From contig NC_082613.1 in assembly GCF_030936135.1 (NCBI RefSeq), positions 6,448,001-6,512,000 of the forward strand: a stretch of 64,000 nt of DNA. The letters run 5' to 3'. Below the pieces are notes generated by a model that was not told the DNA's origin, did no database searches, and was given only the letters and a program-made list of their open reading frames with translations. The position numbers and the translations under genes were made by a program. Position 1 is the stretch's first letter. Each line of letters opens with the position of its first letter. This DNA comes from Gavia stellata (lineage: Eukaryota; Chordata; Aves; Gaviiformes; Gaviidae). This document shows, piece by piece, positions 24,259 through 34,579 of this stretch.

Positions 24259-26170
24259 AAACAAGGCTCCTCTGAACCTTGTTGGCAGGAACTGAAAGAA
24301 GAATATTTTTTATTTGGTATATCTTCAACCTGTTAGGACTTAGAGGTGGTTTTCCTTCTAGCTTACTAAAGGCCTTGCAAGGATGAAAAAACTCTGTTGC
24401 TTTCTTAAGACTGTCTTAGCCAACACATGGGAGGAAAGCCTGGCACTGTGACACAGGGCAGAAAAAGCTGAGATAGAATTTACTGCTTTTTTGAAACTAT
24501 CCCTTTTTAATTGTCCAAACAGCATTTCAAAGAAAAATCTCTGCTCTTCTCTATTTTCTTCCACCATTATAATTCTATATAATCACTTTTCTTTTTCAAA
24601 AAGAATAGGGTGTGATTTTTTTTTTTATTTTTTTTTTTTCTAGAAGAAGGAAGGGATAAATTCCAGATGTTGCTGGGATACGCTTTTTGCCTCTGTTTAA
24701 TGTTTAGTGGCTTTCAGTAAATAGGCTGCGAGATGTGGGGCGGATGTTTTTATTCCAGGACGAATCATCTACAATAAATCCCATCTGCTGACGGGGGAGC
24801 GTATCTTGGGTGTGACTTGGTGCAGTTAGGAGCTGGTCCTGGCTTTCCTGCCTTGCAGAAGGGCAGCGAAGGCTGAGGGTGGCCCGAGTGCTCCTTTGGG
24901 GTCTTTGCCCTTGGTCCTTCAGGGTATTCGCCCTCCCTTCCCACCTTGCTGTCGAGCTCCAGCTCCGTGAGTCAGAAACACCATGCGAGGGTCCCCTGCC
25001 CGTGTGGACCCCGGCATATGGCACTGTGGGAATGGGCACTTCTGCTCTAAACTGACCCGATGCTTTTTTGGGAGCAGCTCCGATCTGCAGGCAGCCCTGG
25101 GCGGACGAGGGCTGCCTTGTCCTGCGTGCCACCCTGCGTGGGATGCCTGGTTCAGCGGGACTCTTTCGGCCACGCTGCTGGCAAGCCAGGCTTTTTTGGT
25201 GCTGGCGTTGCAGCCCAGCAAAGCGCATCCGTGCGCCCCACACCACAGCATACGGCCAGATCCAGGAGCTGGGCTCCAGAGACGGGCAGCGCTCTTCCCT
25301 CCTCCCGCAGCAAAGCCTTGTCTTTTCAGTGCGTGCAGTGCTTTTACCTGCTTTCGGAGCCTTCTTGCAGACTAAACCAAAAATAATTTTCCAGCATGTG
25401 TTGCACACAGGCGTTGTGGGACAAACACGGCAGCTCCATTCCCTGTTTCATGTTTTCACCTGTTTAGACTAAGTAGATTTTTGTTTTGTTGGCAGCCTAT
25501 TTGGTTGCACAAACAGTGTAAGACAAAACCACTAGCAGGTGTTGGTCCAGCCAGTATAATTACTGGTTCCTTGCTGCTGCTGGTAGGCAGACAGCGTGAG
25601 CCACCCTTCACATGGAGTCGTCTGGCAGGACTGTGGCTGCAGAAGGGCTCCGGGCACTGATCCACAGGGAATCTGTATCTCTTCCCTGCTGCTGACTGCA
25701 TAAAAAAAGTTAGACATATATGGAGGAAAGGAGGAGAGCCGAGGGTGGCTCCGGACAAGTTCAAAGCACTGACTTTAAATGCAAATTCTCATTGTGTTTA
25801 AAACATTGGAAAAATGCGTGGCTAAACCAAAAGGCCAAATGTGAGCGTGCGAGAGCCAGGCGGGCTCGGAGAGAGGCGAGAAGCAGCGTCCTAAAATCCC
25901 GCCTGACTTCAGAGGGTTCAGACCCGCTTCTCCCACATATCCCAGGCCATTGCCAAAACATCTTGGGTGAGACGTCGTGTGACGGGGCGACATGCCTGTG
26001 TGTGCCCAGTGGGTCACGCCGGGGGTGTGTGCAGTGCCGCTGCGCCGAACAGCGGCGGGGGCATTGCCTGTGCAACGGACCAGGGCGTGGGGGAGAGCTG
26101 TTGCCTTCTACCCTTTCAGAAATCTACCCAGAGAACAACTAATCCTGATCCAGCCAGCTGCAGGCACGGA

Positions 26171-28158
26171 GGCTCTTTTTCTCAACCTCTCATTTTCCAT
26201 GGAACTCCCACACCTTTCGGGCCTCTGAAACATTTTTGGCCTCCACTTTCCTCAGCTTCTACTTTTCCCTTGGCCTCCCAACCTCTTTTGCACCTCCCAC
26301 CCCTTTTGGGCCTCCAGTTTTTTTTTCAGCCTCTACTTTTCAATTGGACTTCCACCCGTTTCCAGCCTCCCACCCCTTTTCTATCTCCATGTTTTCTCAG
26401 CCTCTACTTTTCCTTCAGCCTCCAGCCCCTTTTCTGCCTCCACATTTTCTCAGCCTCTAGTTTTTCTTTTAGGCCTCCCACCCCTTTTCGTTCTCCAATT
26501 GTTCACAGTCTCTACTTTTTCCTTTTGGGCCTCCACCCCTTTTAGGCCTCCCAACTCTTTTCAGCCTCCATTTTTTCTCAGCCTCTACTTTTTCCTTGGC
26601 CTCCCACTCCCATTCAGCCTCCCATCTCTTTTCGGTCTCCAGTTTTGTCTCAGCCTCTAAATTTCCGATTTCGGCCTCCCACCCATTTTTGGCCTCCCAC
26701 CCCTTTTCAGCCTCCACTTTTTCTCAGCCTCTACTTTTAACTTTCGGCCTCCCACCCCTTTTCAGCCTCCCACCTCTCTTTGGCCTCCAGTTTTTCTCAG
26801 CCTCTACTTTTCCCTTGGCCTCCCAACCCCTTTTTGGCCTCGACTTTTCCCTTGGCCTCCCACTCCCATTCAGCCTCCACGTTTTCTCAGCCTTGACTTT
26901 TGGCCTCCCACCCCTTTTTGGCCTCCCACCCCTTTTTGGCCTCCACTTTTTCCCAGCCCTTACTTTTCCCTTGGCCTCCCACCCCTTTTTGGCCTCCACT
27001 TTTTCCCAGCCTCTAATTTTGACTTCCGGCCTCCCACCCTTTTTCAGCCTCCCATCTCTCTTTGGCCTCCACTTTTTTCTCAGCCTCTACTTTCGGCATC
27101 CCACCCCTTTTTGGCCTCGACTTTTCCCTTGGCCTTCCACTCCCATTCAGCCTCCCATCCCTTTTCAGCCTCCACGTTTTCTCAGCCTCGACTTCCGACT
27201 TTAGGCCTCCACTTTTTCTCGGCCTCTACTTTTCCCTTGGCCTCCCACCCCTTTTTGGCCTCTCACCCCTGTTCGGCCTCCACTTTTTCTCTGTCTCCTT
27301 TTGATTTTTTTGCCTCCCAGCCCTTTTCGGCCTCCCACCCCGTTTCGGTCTTCTCTTTTTTCTCAGCATCTGGTTTTCTCTTTTTGGCCTCCCACCCCTT
27401 TTTGGCTTCCACTTTTTCTCAGCCTCTTCTTTCCTTTAGCCTCTCACCCCTTTTCAGCCTCTGCTTTTTCTCGGCCTCTAATTTTCTTTTGTCTTCCCCT
27501 CCCTTTTCAGCCTACTATTCCTTTTCAGCTACCAGTTTTTCTCAGGCTCTACTTTTGACTTAGGCCTCCAACCACTCTTCAGCCTCCCCTTTTTCTCATC
27601 CTTTAGTCTTCCTTCAGCCTCCCAGCCCTTTTCATCCTCCCACGCCATTTTGGCGTCCACTATATCTTAGCCTCTACTTTTCCCTCCGGCTTCCCACCCT
27701 GTTTTGGCCTCTACTTTTTCCCAGCCTCTACTTTCCTTTGGCCTCCCAGTGTTTTGGGCCTACCCACCCGTTTCGGGTCTCCCACCCCTTTGCAGCTTCT
27801 CACCCCTATTTGGCCTCTCATCCATTTTTCAGTCTCCGTTTTTTTCTCCGACTCTACTTTCCTTCGCTCTCCCACCCCTTTTTGGCCTCCATTGCTTCAC
27901 AGCCTCTAGTCTACCTTTGTCCTCCCACCCTTTGTCAGCCTCCAACCCTTTTTTGGCCTCCCACCTTTTTTCAGCCTCCCCTTTTTCTTAGCCTTTTCTT
28001 TTTCAGCCTCCCACCCTTTTTCGGTCTCCACTTTTTCTCAACCTCTGCTTTTCTGTTTTGGCCTCCCACCCCTTTTCCACTCCTGCTTTTTCTTAGCTCC
28101 TCCTTTTCTTTAGCCTCCCACCCCTTTTTGGCCTCCCACCACTTTCTGCTCCCTATGC
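26171..28158. repeat. Pyrimidine-rich minisatellite, about 2 kb, ~18-bp basic unit
   Basis: The array is built from degenerate units of about 17-19 bp such as GGCCTCCCACCCCTTTTT, GGCCTCCACTTTTTCTCA and GCCTCTACTTTTCCCTT. These often recur in a higher-order block of about 53-57 bp. Roughly 110 basic units fit in 2 kb. The plus strand is strongly pyrimidine-rich, so its complement is a purine-rich GGGGTGGGAGGCC-type strand. The unit length is near a multiple of three and lacks stops in several phases, which produces long spurious frames rich in Leu/Ala/Ser/Pro/Phe. The right edge abuts a CpG-rich pocket starting near 28180. The array is intronic and probably length-polymorphic. Confidence 0.95.
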
Positions 28159-28179
28159 AGCGAGTTGGCTGTGGCAGAG

Positions 28180-29040
28180 CGAGGAGGAGGAGGAGGTCAC
28201 AGCTTGCAGCCGGTGTTCGGCTCGGCAGAATTCCTTTCTTTTCTTTCCCACCACGATCGATGCCGGTGCCACTTCCAGCGGGGCGGCGGTGGTGTACGCG
28301 CACACAGGCTGTCGGCGGCCGGTGCACGCTGCCCCTGGGAGTGCAGCCACACCGCACGTGTGCACGGTCCCTTTGGAATGCCTCCCGCATGCAGAGCGCT
28401 GCAATACCTCCGAGCTCGTTCCTCTAAATCAACCTGATTTAAAGTCACTGAGCGGACTCCGAGCTCGCGGATCCCGAGTTACTCAGCTGCCGCAGTAATT
28501 TACAGCGACTCTCTGACCCTTAATCCTTTCCTGGGGTGAAAAAGCTGCTTTTTTCTGTCTTCTCAGCTGCAGGGAAAGTAACTTTTTAGAGCTTTGTTTG
28601 GGATGAATGATGTGTTAATACAACCCCGGAACCTCCCAGCCCGCTCTCCTGCACGTGCACCTGCAGCCGTCGCGGCGGAACCGAGGCAGGAGCAGCGTGC
28701 GAGCGGGCGGCACGTGCGCGCGGCGGTGCAGCAGCCGTGCCTTGGGGTGTCCGGCGGCTGGGAGCCTCCCGTGCTCTCGGGTTAAGGGCCGCTTTTATAG
28801 GCCAGTAGGACTCCTTCGGCATCAGACTGGGGCAGGTACTAATTAGTACCAATTAACCATTATCAGTGACAGACAGTTCTTATGGCCGTCATAAACAAGT
28901 CCCGTACACAGGTTTTCTCTGGTGCAATCCCCCGCGGGACTGCAGAGCGCTCGCCCAGCCTGCAGCGGCTCGCAGCTCGTCAGGTGCTGAGGTTGTGCCG
29001 GCGGGGTCGGGGGGACCCGTGTCCCGTCACCCCATCGGTT
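28180..29040. other. Intronic CpG-rich segment next to the minisatellite
   Basis: CpG-rich sequence runs through 28250-28490, 28630-28790 and 28930-29040, directly after the minisatellite. A GAGGAGG run lies at 28182-28197. A perfect 16-bp palindrome, GGTACTAATTAGTACC, lies at 28835-28850. No exon is recognised. Confidence 0.4.
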
Positions 29041-29809
29041 TTGCAGGCGGTAACGCATTGCTCACTGGCGGGTGAGAGAGAAGTCATGAGTTGTCTTTTA
29101 TTCCAAACTTTTTGCTGCTTTGTTCCTCGCTTGAAAACACACCTGCTGGGTATTGCACCTGGGGTTTTGTGCAAGATTTTGCTGTGGGTCTTCCTCTTCA
29201 GCACCCCACAGGGTGCTGCCCCCCCCACCGGAGATGGGGTGTCAGGAAACCCTGAGCTTTCACCAGGGCTCAGCAGCACGTGGGGCTCGGCTACACGTCT
29301 TTGCAGAGGAGGCAGCACATGACAAATAGCCCACTGGTGCCTTGAAGCACACAGTGCTGCCCGGGGCCACGGACGGGCGGTCTGGCACTCTTGGACATGG
29401 TGGGAAGGTCTCTGGGGTGGGCTGAGTGATCCCCAAAACTTCGCAAACCTTTGTAAGGCTTCGGCACGTCATCAGGCGAGTTGGTCGCGAGTGCTGGAGG
29501 AGAGCGGTCCTGGGGAAGCCCGTGTAGCGGCGTGGCTGGAGAGGAACAGGACCTCATGCTGCAACTTCTGGCATGGGAAAAGTATGCGGGGTGTTACTGG
29601 GAGCGGTGAGACCCGGCTTGCCGTGCTTTTGGTACTCCTGGCTACTGCGGAGGTGGTAGGCTTGGGTGCACACATCAGCCGTGGCTGGCTACCGGGGAGC
29701 TCTTGGAGAACGAGTCCCCAAGAGGGGAGCTGGGGTGTGTGGTGCAGCCGGTGGGAGGTGGCTCCCATCACTGACGGATGCTTTCTGTTTTTCTTTCAAA
29801 TGTCTCCAG

Positions 29810-29848
29810 GCACTGAATGTTTAGGTCGCACCTTTCCAGGTAAACTGG
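29810..29848 (+). other. Candidate cryptic 39-nt (or 30-nt) cassette exon in intron 1
   Basis: A pyrimidine-rich tract ends in TGTCTCCAG at 29809. A strong donor CTGG|GTAAGT begins at 29849, with a weaker alternative CCAG|GTAAAC at 29840. The enclosed 39 nt (or 30 nt) is a multiple of three, and in phase 1 it is open. It would insert STECLGRTFPGKL between exon 1 and exon 2, just before the membrane helix. I know of no such exon in PMEPA1 orthologues, and chance matches of this type are common in a 40-kb intron. Confidence 0.12.
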
Positions 29849-32379
29849 GTAAGTGAAGTATTTCAAGAGTTGCCAAGATCTAATTATGAAAGCTGATTGC
29901 ATGATTGCAGCTGCTGTACTATAAACACCCTGGTTACTTGCTCGACGAAATGGGTGGTATGTTGCCTTGCCCTGAAAGCAGTGGGTACCTGCTGTCTGGG
30001 GTGCAGAGGGGGATGCAGCGGTGTCTTCAGAGGCTGATTCTGCAAACCTGGTATTTTTTGTCTGTCAATAGCTGGCTGCTCTCTGGTAATCCTGGATGGG
30101 GTTTTTTCTTCTGCTGTTCAATGTAGAAACGTCTTCAAAAACTGAACGTCTTTTTAAGCACAAGTACTCTTCCATTTGCTGTTACTCTGGCAAATTAACA
30201 AGCAGCATTATATTGAGGAAAACAACTTTGACTGTATTTTGTGAAAGTAGTTTGGCAACCTGAATCTTTTTAAGTCACGGCATGTCGGACTTCTGTCGAG
30301 TGTGGCAGGAGCTGCCCATGTTCAGGACAGACAAAACCAGGCATCGGGTGTCCTGTTGAACCAGGCTGCTGGATTTGAGCTGAACCTGTTTGCAAAACAG
30401 CCTTTGTTGGTTTAAAAAGACATTGTTGTAACGTTTATGGGTCTCTCTCTCTCCGGTTAGAATTGAGTTTATGAGAGTACCTCAAAAGTAAGGCGTCTTT
30501 GCTCAAAAGTGGTGTCCCAAGCCTGCTGGGGAAGAACCAACTAAATAAAGTGTTAACAAGTGGTGAATGAATGTTTTTAATAAATGACTAATCAATTGTT
30601 ATAGAGCCTGTGAAGTCAATAGAGCTTATGACCTTGGCTTATAACCATGCTCAGATCTTTAATGTGCTTATAATACCTACAAATCATTCATTAGGCTTTT
30701 ATCAAGCATCTATTAGTAAAAGTCATAATCTAAAATAAAACAAAAAAGAATTATTTCAGTTGTTTTATTGCGAGTCTGATGGCACAATTTGGTTGCACAG
30801 CAAACCAGTCCTTTTGCTTATGCAAAAAAGCTGTGGGACACCACGGTCCTGCAAACATCAGGCAGGGGCACAGTGGGGCCGGGGCAGGGAGCAGCCAGTG
30901 CGTGCAGGGCAGACGCAGCCCCGGTGCTGGGGCACTCACGCCAGTCCTTAGGGAAACTGTCCTGCAGCAGTCAATGATGTTTTTATATTTATTTTATACT
31001 GATGCCTTAAATGACAGATTTCAGCAGGTAAGCCGGGCGGGGAGAGGGAGCCCCAGTGTCAGTTGCTCTAAGCAGCGTAGCTCCGGGCGTTTTCACTCTA
31101 GCAAAAGGTGTTTGCTGTTGCTTCACTCTTGTAAACCTTGCACGCATTTTTTTGTCCTGTGATTTAGGGAAGCGTGTGAGCAGGGATGTGTTCTAACTGT
31201 GCTGCTCTTCCCGCTTTCCCTGGTCTTCCGTGTCCCATTTTGTGTGGATGTTTGTGCCTCGGGGAGGGAGTCAAAGATGCAAGTGAAAACATGCAGTTTC
31301 TGTAGAATATAAATAACAGAAAATTAAATATAATTTTTTTTTTGTCATAGAGTTGTTCCCTGCAGTCTCCAGCTGCCTTCTCCTTTGCCACACTCTTGTC
31401 CTTTTTGGGGGTTTTTAATCTTACTAGATGGATACTATTTCGAGTATGGTGTAGGACAGTTTAGCGATCTTGCTGCTGGCTTAATTGTGTGCCCAGCGAG
31501 GAGCTGTGTTTGCAGACATCAGTGCATGCCCAGAAAGTCTCCCTGGGCTTCTGAAAGCTGCGGTCTGCCAGACGTGGCTGCCACTATGGGATGGCTTTTT
31601 GCCTTGCCTTTGTTGTCTGGGTCCTTGTCTGCAGCTACAGCCTGGGCCAGTACTGCCAGACACCGCCACCGCCCGATTCCTCCCGGAGCGCCCTGGTGCT
31701 GCCTGCGGAGCTGGGCCCCTCTGGGAGAGATGCCCGTGCCCATCCCCGTGCCGTCTGGGCTAAAGCCCTGCACACGGGGGGTCAAAACACAAACCCCGGG
31801 CAGGGAGCACTGCCCAAGACTGACTCAAGGGAGGTTTAGCTTTCCCTGGGTTTTTCTGGGAGGTTTTTAAACTGTTCTGCCATCTTCCTGGTAGCTCCTG
31901 GATGTCTCCGGTGTGGATGCCAGACTCTTGAATTTCTGTAAATGACTTGTGGATCTCTCTCGCCTGCTGAGAGGGGATGGGTTTGGCTCAGCTGCAGCCT
32001 TTGCCCAGAGCTGTGCACTGGGGCACGGTCAGGCGCTGCCATCCTCCCCACGGGGAGCAAAAAGGGGTGCTGCAATTTCTGCTGGGTTTTGTGTCAGCTC
32101 TCCTGCTTCTCACAGAGGGTGGCTGGGAATGAGTGCGGAGGGTGAAGAGGAGATGCCCTCACCAAGGAGCCACTCGTGATTTAGGAGGAGATGCAGCCCT
32201 TGAACCCTTTAAAATCAAAGGGCAGGGTGGAGGGTTTGCACAAAACAAAATTCACAAGGCAAAATACGTAACTAGATGAAAACGTGTGGTCTACTGATTT
32301 CTTAGAGGTTTGAGTGAATTCTCTCCGAGTTGACACACGGACCTCCCCTGTTTCCCAGAAGCTGGGTCACACTCTGTAT

Positions 32380-32578
32380 TCACAGAATCACTACAGTTGG
32401 AAAAGACCCGTAAGATCATCAAGTCCAACCATCAACCCAACCGCACCATGCCCATTAAACCATGTCCCGCAGTGCCACGTCCACACATTCTTGAACACCT
32501 CCAGTGATGGTGACTCCACCACCTCCCTGGGCAGCTTATTCCAGTGTCTCACCAATTCGCTGCAATGCTGCCCTGTGA
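32380..32578 (-). mobile_element. CR1 LINE 3' fragment, antisense
   Basis: Read on the minus strand, this shows the end of the CR1 reverse-transcriptase ORF. The words WNKLPREVVESPSLEVFKN are recognisable, followed by the CR1 3' UTR with GATGATC...GGTCTTTTCCAAC-type sequence ending in GTGATTCTGTG. On the plus strand it begins CACAGAATCACTACAGTTGG. The copy is 5' truncated and diverged, and the right boundary near 32578 is approximate. It is inactive. Confidence 0.93.
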
Positions 32579-33944
32579 AAACGCCCATATGCATTGTTCT
32601 TTATTTTATTGTTGTGGGTTTGGGCATTTTGTTATATTAGTCTAAATGGGTTTGTTTCCATAGCTGCATACTGCTGCTAAAATCCCAGTGTAGGATCTCG
32701 CAGTCTCCCTGTGCATGTGTACCAAAAATAAATGACACGCAGTTGTCAGAAGATGAGCTGCTGCCATGGCAGGTGCTAATCTGTGAGGAAGTTTGGGCTG
32801 GACCTCGCTGAGACTGCAGGTGTGTGGCATCTTGCCCCGGTGCCACCACGCAGCGTCCTGTTGCAGCTCCCAGCTCTGCAGGCAGCGTTGGTACCTGGGT
32901 GGCCCTGGGGACCTGGAGCACCTGGGGCAGGAGTTGCTGCAGGAGAGATTATGTTTTGGAAATGGGGTAGGAAGTGGTGGAGGCAGGGGGAGAAGAAACT
33001 CCCTGTCCCTCACCTTTTTTTCAGGTAGAAAGGTATGGATGTGGTAGGGTGTGTTGGTGAAGGATTGGCATCAGGTGGCTACCAGGGTAATAAAACTCCT
33101 CTCTTGCTCTGAATTCAGGGTATTCACCATCAGCTGTTAATATTTCACCTCTCATCAGAAGGGGCTTTTAATGACTATATAAACTATCTGAGCTGCTGGG
33201 GCTGTTTTTGCTTGGCTTCAGGCTATAACTCCAAAGGTCCAGCCTGGGGGTGGCAGAAGGATGGAGGGTCCCCTGCAGCCGGCTGCGGTGGCTGCTGGTT
33301 GTGCCCGGGGTTGCAGGTCCCGTGTGGAGCGGTGCTTCTGTGCCAGTGAGTGCTGCTGCTCTGCAGGGTGGTACCACGCCAGTGCCACCACCTCTGCGCA
33401 TGTGGGTCTCTCTGGTTTCACCGTCTGTACAGCTGGGTTGGAGCGCGTCTTCTGGCAGAAAACCGGGTGTCTAAGAGGTGGTTATCTTTCCTTCGGGAAG
33501 AGTGAAACTAATGATTTTTCCTTTGCCAAAAGTTCTGATCTGCAGGTTGGCCCGTTGCGGTGCGGGACCAGCCCCGCTGTCTGCCAGGAGCGCTCGGGGC
33601 GGGTGCTGCTCCCGCTGCCTGTGGCGACACGGTCAGGGCATGGCCAAGGGCACGGCCGGGGCGTGGGAGCACCCTGGGGAAAACCTTGTCCTGAGGGTGC
33701 ACGGGGGGCAGCTGGCCGGGAGCGCTTCCCCTCGCTGCTGTGCCAGGGCTGTCCTTAAACCCCTGGCTGCTCTCTCTCCTTTAATGCGTCTTTTTAAGCA
33801 CTGGGTAAGTGTTTTCTTTCTGGCAGCGATGAAGGAGGGCTTTTAATAGGTCTCTTGTTTTCTCTTCGTGCAGTTCCCTGGCAGTAACCTGCCATTAGCT
33901 CTAGCATTTATCTAGGGGATTTCTATTTTAATATGTGGGGGTCT

Positions 33945-34018
33945 ACAAAGCTGAGAAGGTGAGGGGCTTGTCCAGGGTCACCCAAGCAATACGTGGTAGA
34001 CCTGGGTCTCGACTTTTA
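33945..34018 (+). repeat. MIR-like SINE fossil
   Basis: The word order CTGAGAAGGTGAGGGGCTTG, then TCCAGGGTCACCCAAGCAA, then GTGGTAGACCTGGGTCTCGA follows the MIR consensus 3' half (gaggttaagtgacttgcccaag...gtcacacagctagtaagtgg...gaacccaggtct). Agreement is good for about 70 bp. It is sense-oriented in intron 1. Confidence 0.6.
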
Positions 34019-34549
34019 ACTTTTCTGAACGTTGAGCTGATTTCTAGGCTTGGCGGAGAGGGAGGATCTTGGTTTGTCCCCGTTTAACTGAGACAGACAG
34101 GGAAAGCGGAAAATAAAGGCTCTGTGCAAGGAAGCTTTTTTTTCTTCTTGCTCCTGTTGGCGATCTGTACGGAGCTGGAATTGTGGGATGGTTGCATTTG
34201 GGAGTGTGAGGATGATATGTGTGAAATACAGGGAGGCCAAGGGAAACCCAGGGCCAATCAGGCTGGAAACCTGGTGAGCTGCTTCATCTCCGCAGGGTCC
34301 AGCTGCGCTGGGAACTGGGAGCTGCCCCAAAAGCCCCTGCTAAGCCCTGCGCCAGCAGGGAAGGGTGGGCTGCGTGCGGCCTCCCTCCCTCGATAACGTG
34401 GTGGGCTTTGGGGGCGATGCCTGTCGACTGCTGCAGCTGGGGTTTGCATCGCTGCTCCTGTCCTGCAGCGCATGTATGCCTGCCTTGTCTGAGGCAGCCC
34501 GTGTCTGCCGGCAGCACAATACTCGCCTTCACTCGCTGTCAGACTGGAG

Positions 34550-34579
34550 GTCTAGACGCTCTCCCTGCCTTTTGTTATC
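34550..34579. promoter_or_regulatory. Smad palindrome GTCTAGAC plus TGCCTTTTGTTATC word
   Basis: An exact GTCTAGAC lies at 34550-34557. Eight bases downstream is TGCCTTTTGTTATC (34566-34579), which differs at one of 14 positions from the word beside the Smad palindrome at 37829. GTCTAGAC is the optimal palindromic Smad3/Smad4 binding element, and TTTGTT-type words can bind HMG-box factors (SOX or TCF/LEF). The element order is reversed relative to the 37.8-kb module. Confidence 0.4.

Noticed and set aside
26171-28158. Long plus-strand open frames (150-229 codons) with repeated Leu/Ala/Ser/Pro/Phe peptides
   Set aside because: They are a by-product of an 18-bp minisatellite without stop codons. 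There is no start context, splice structure or homology, and the frame wanders as unit length varies.
26171-28158. CRISPR-like array of short repeats
   Set aside because: The units are contiguous and degenerate with no unique spacers, and the context is a vertebrate intron.
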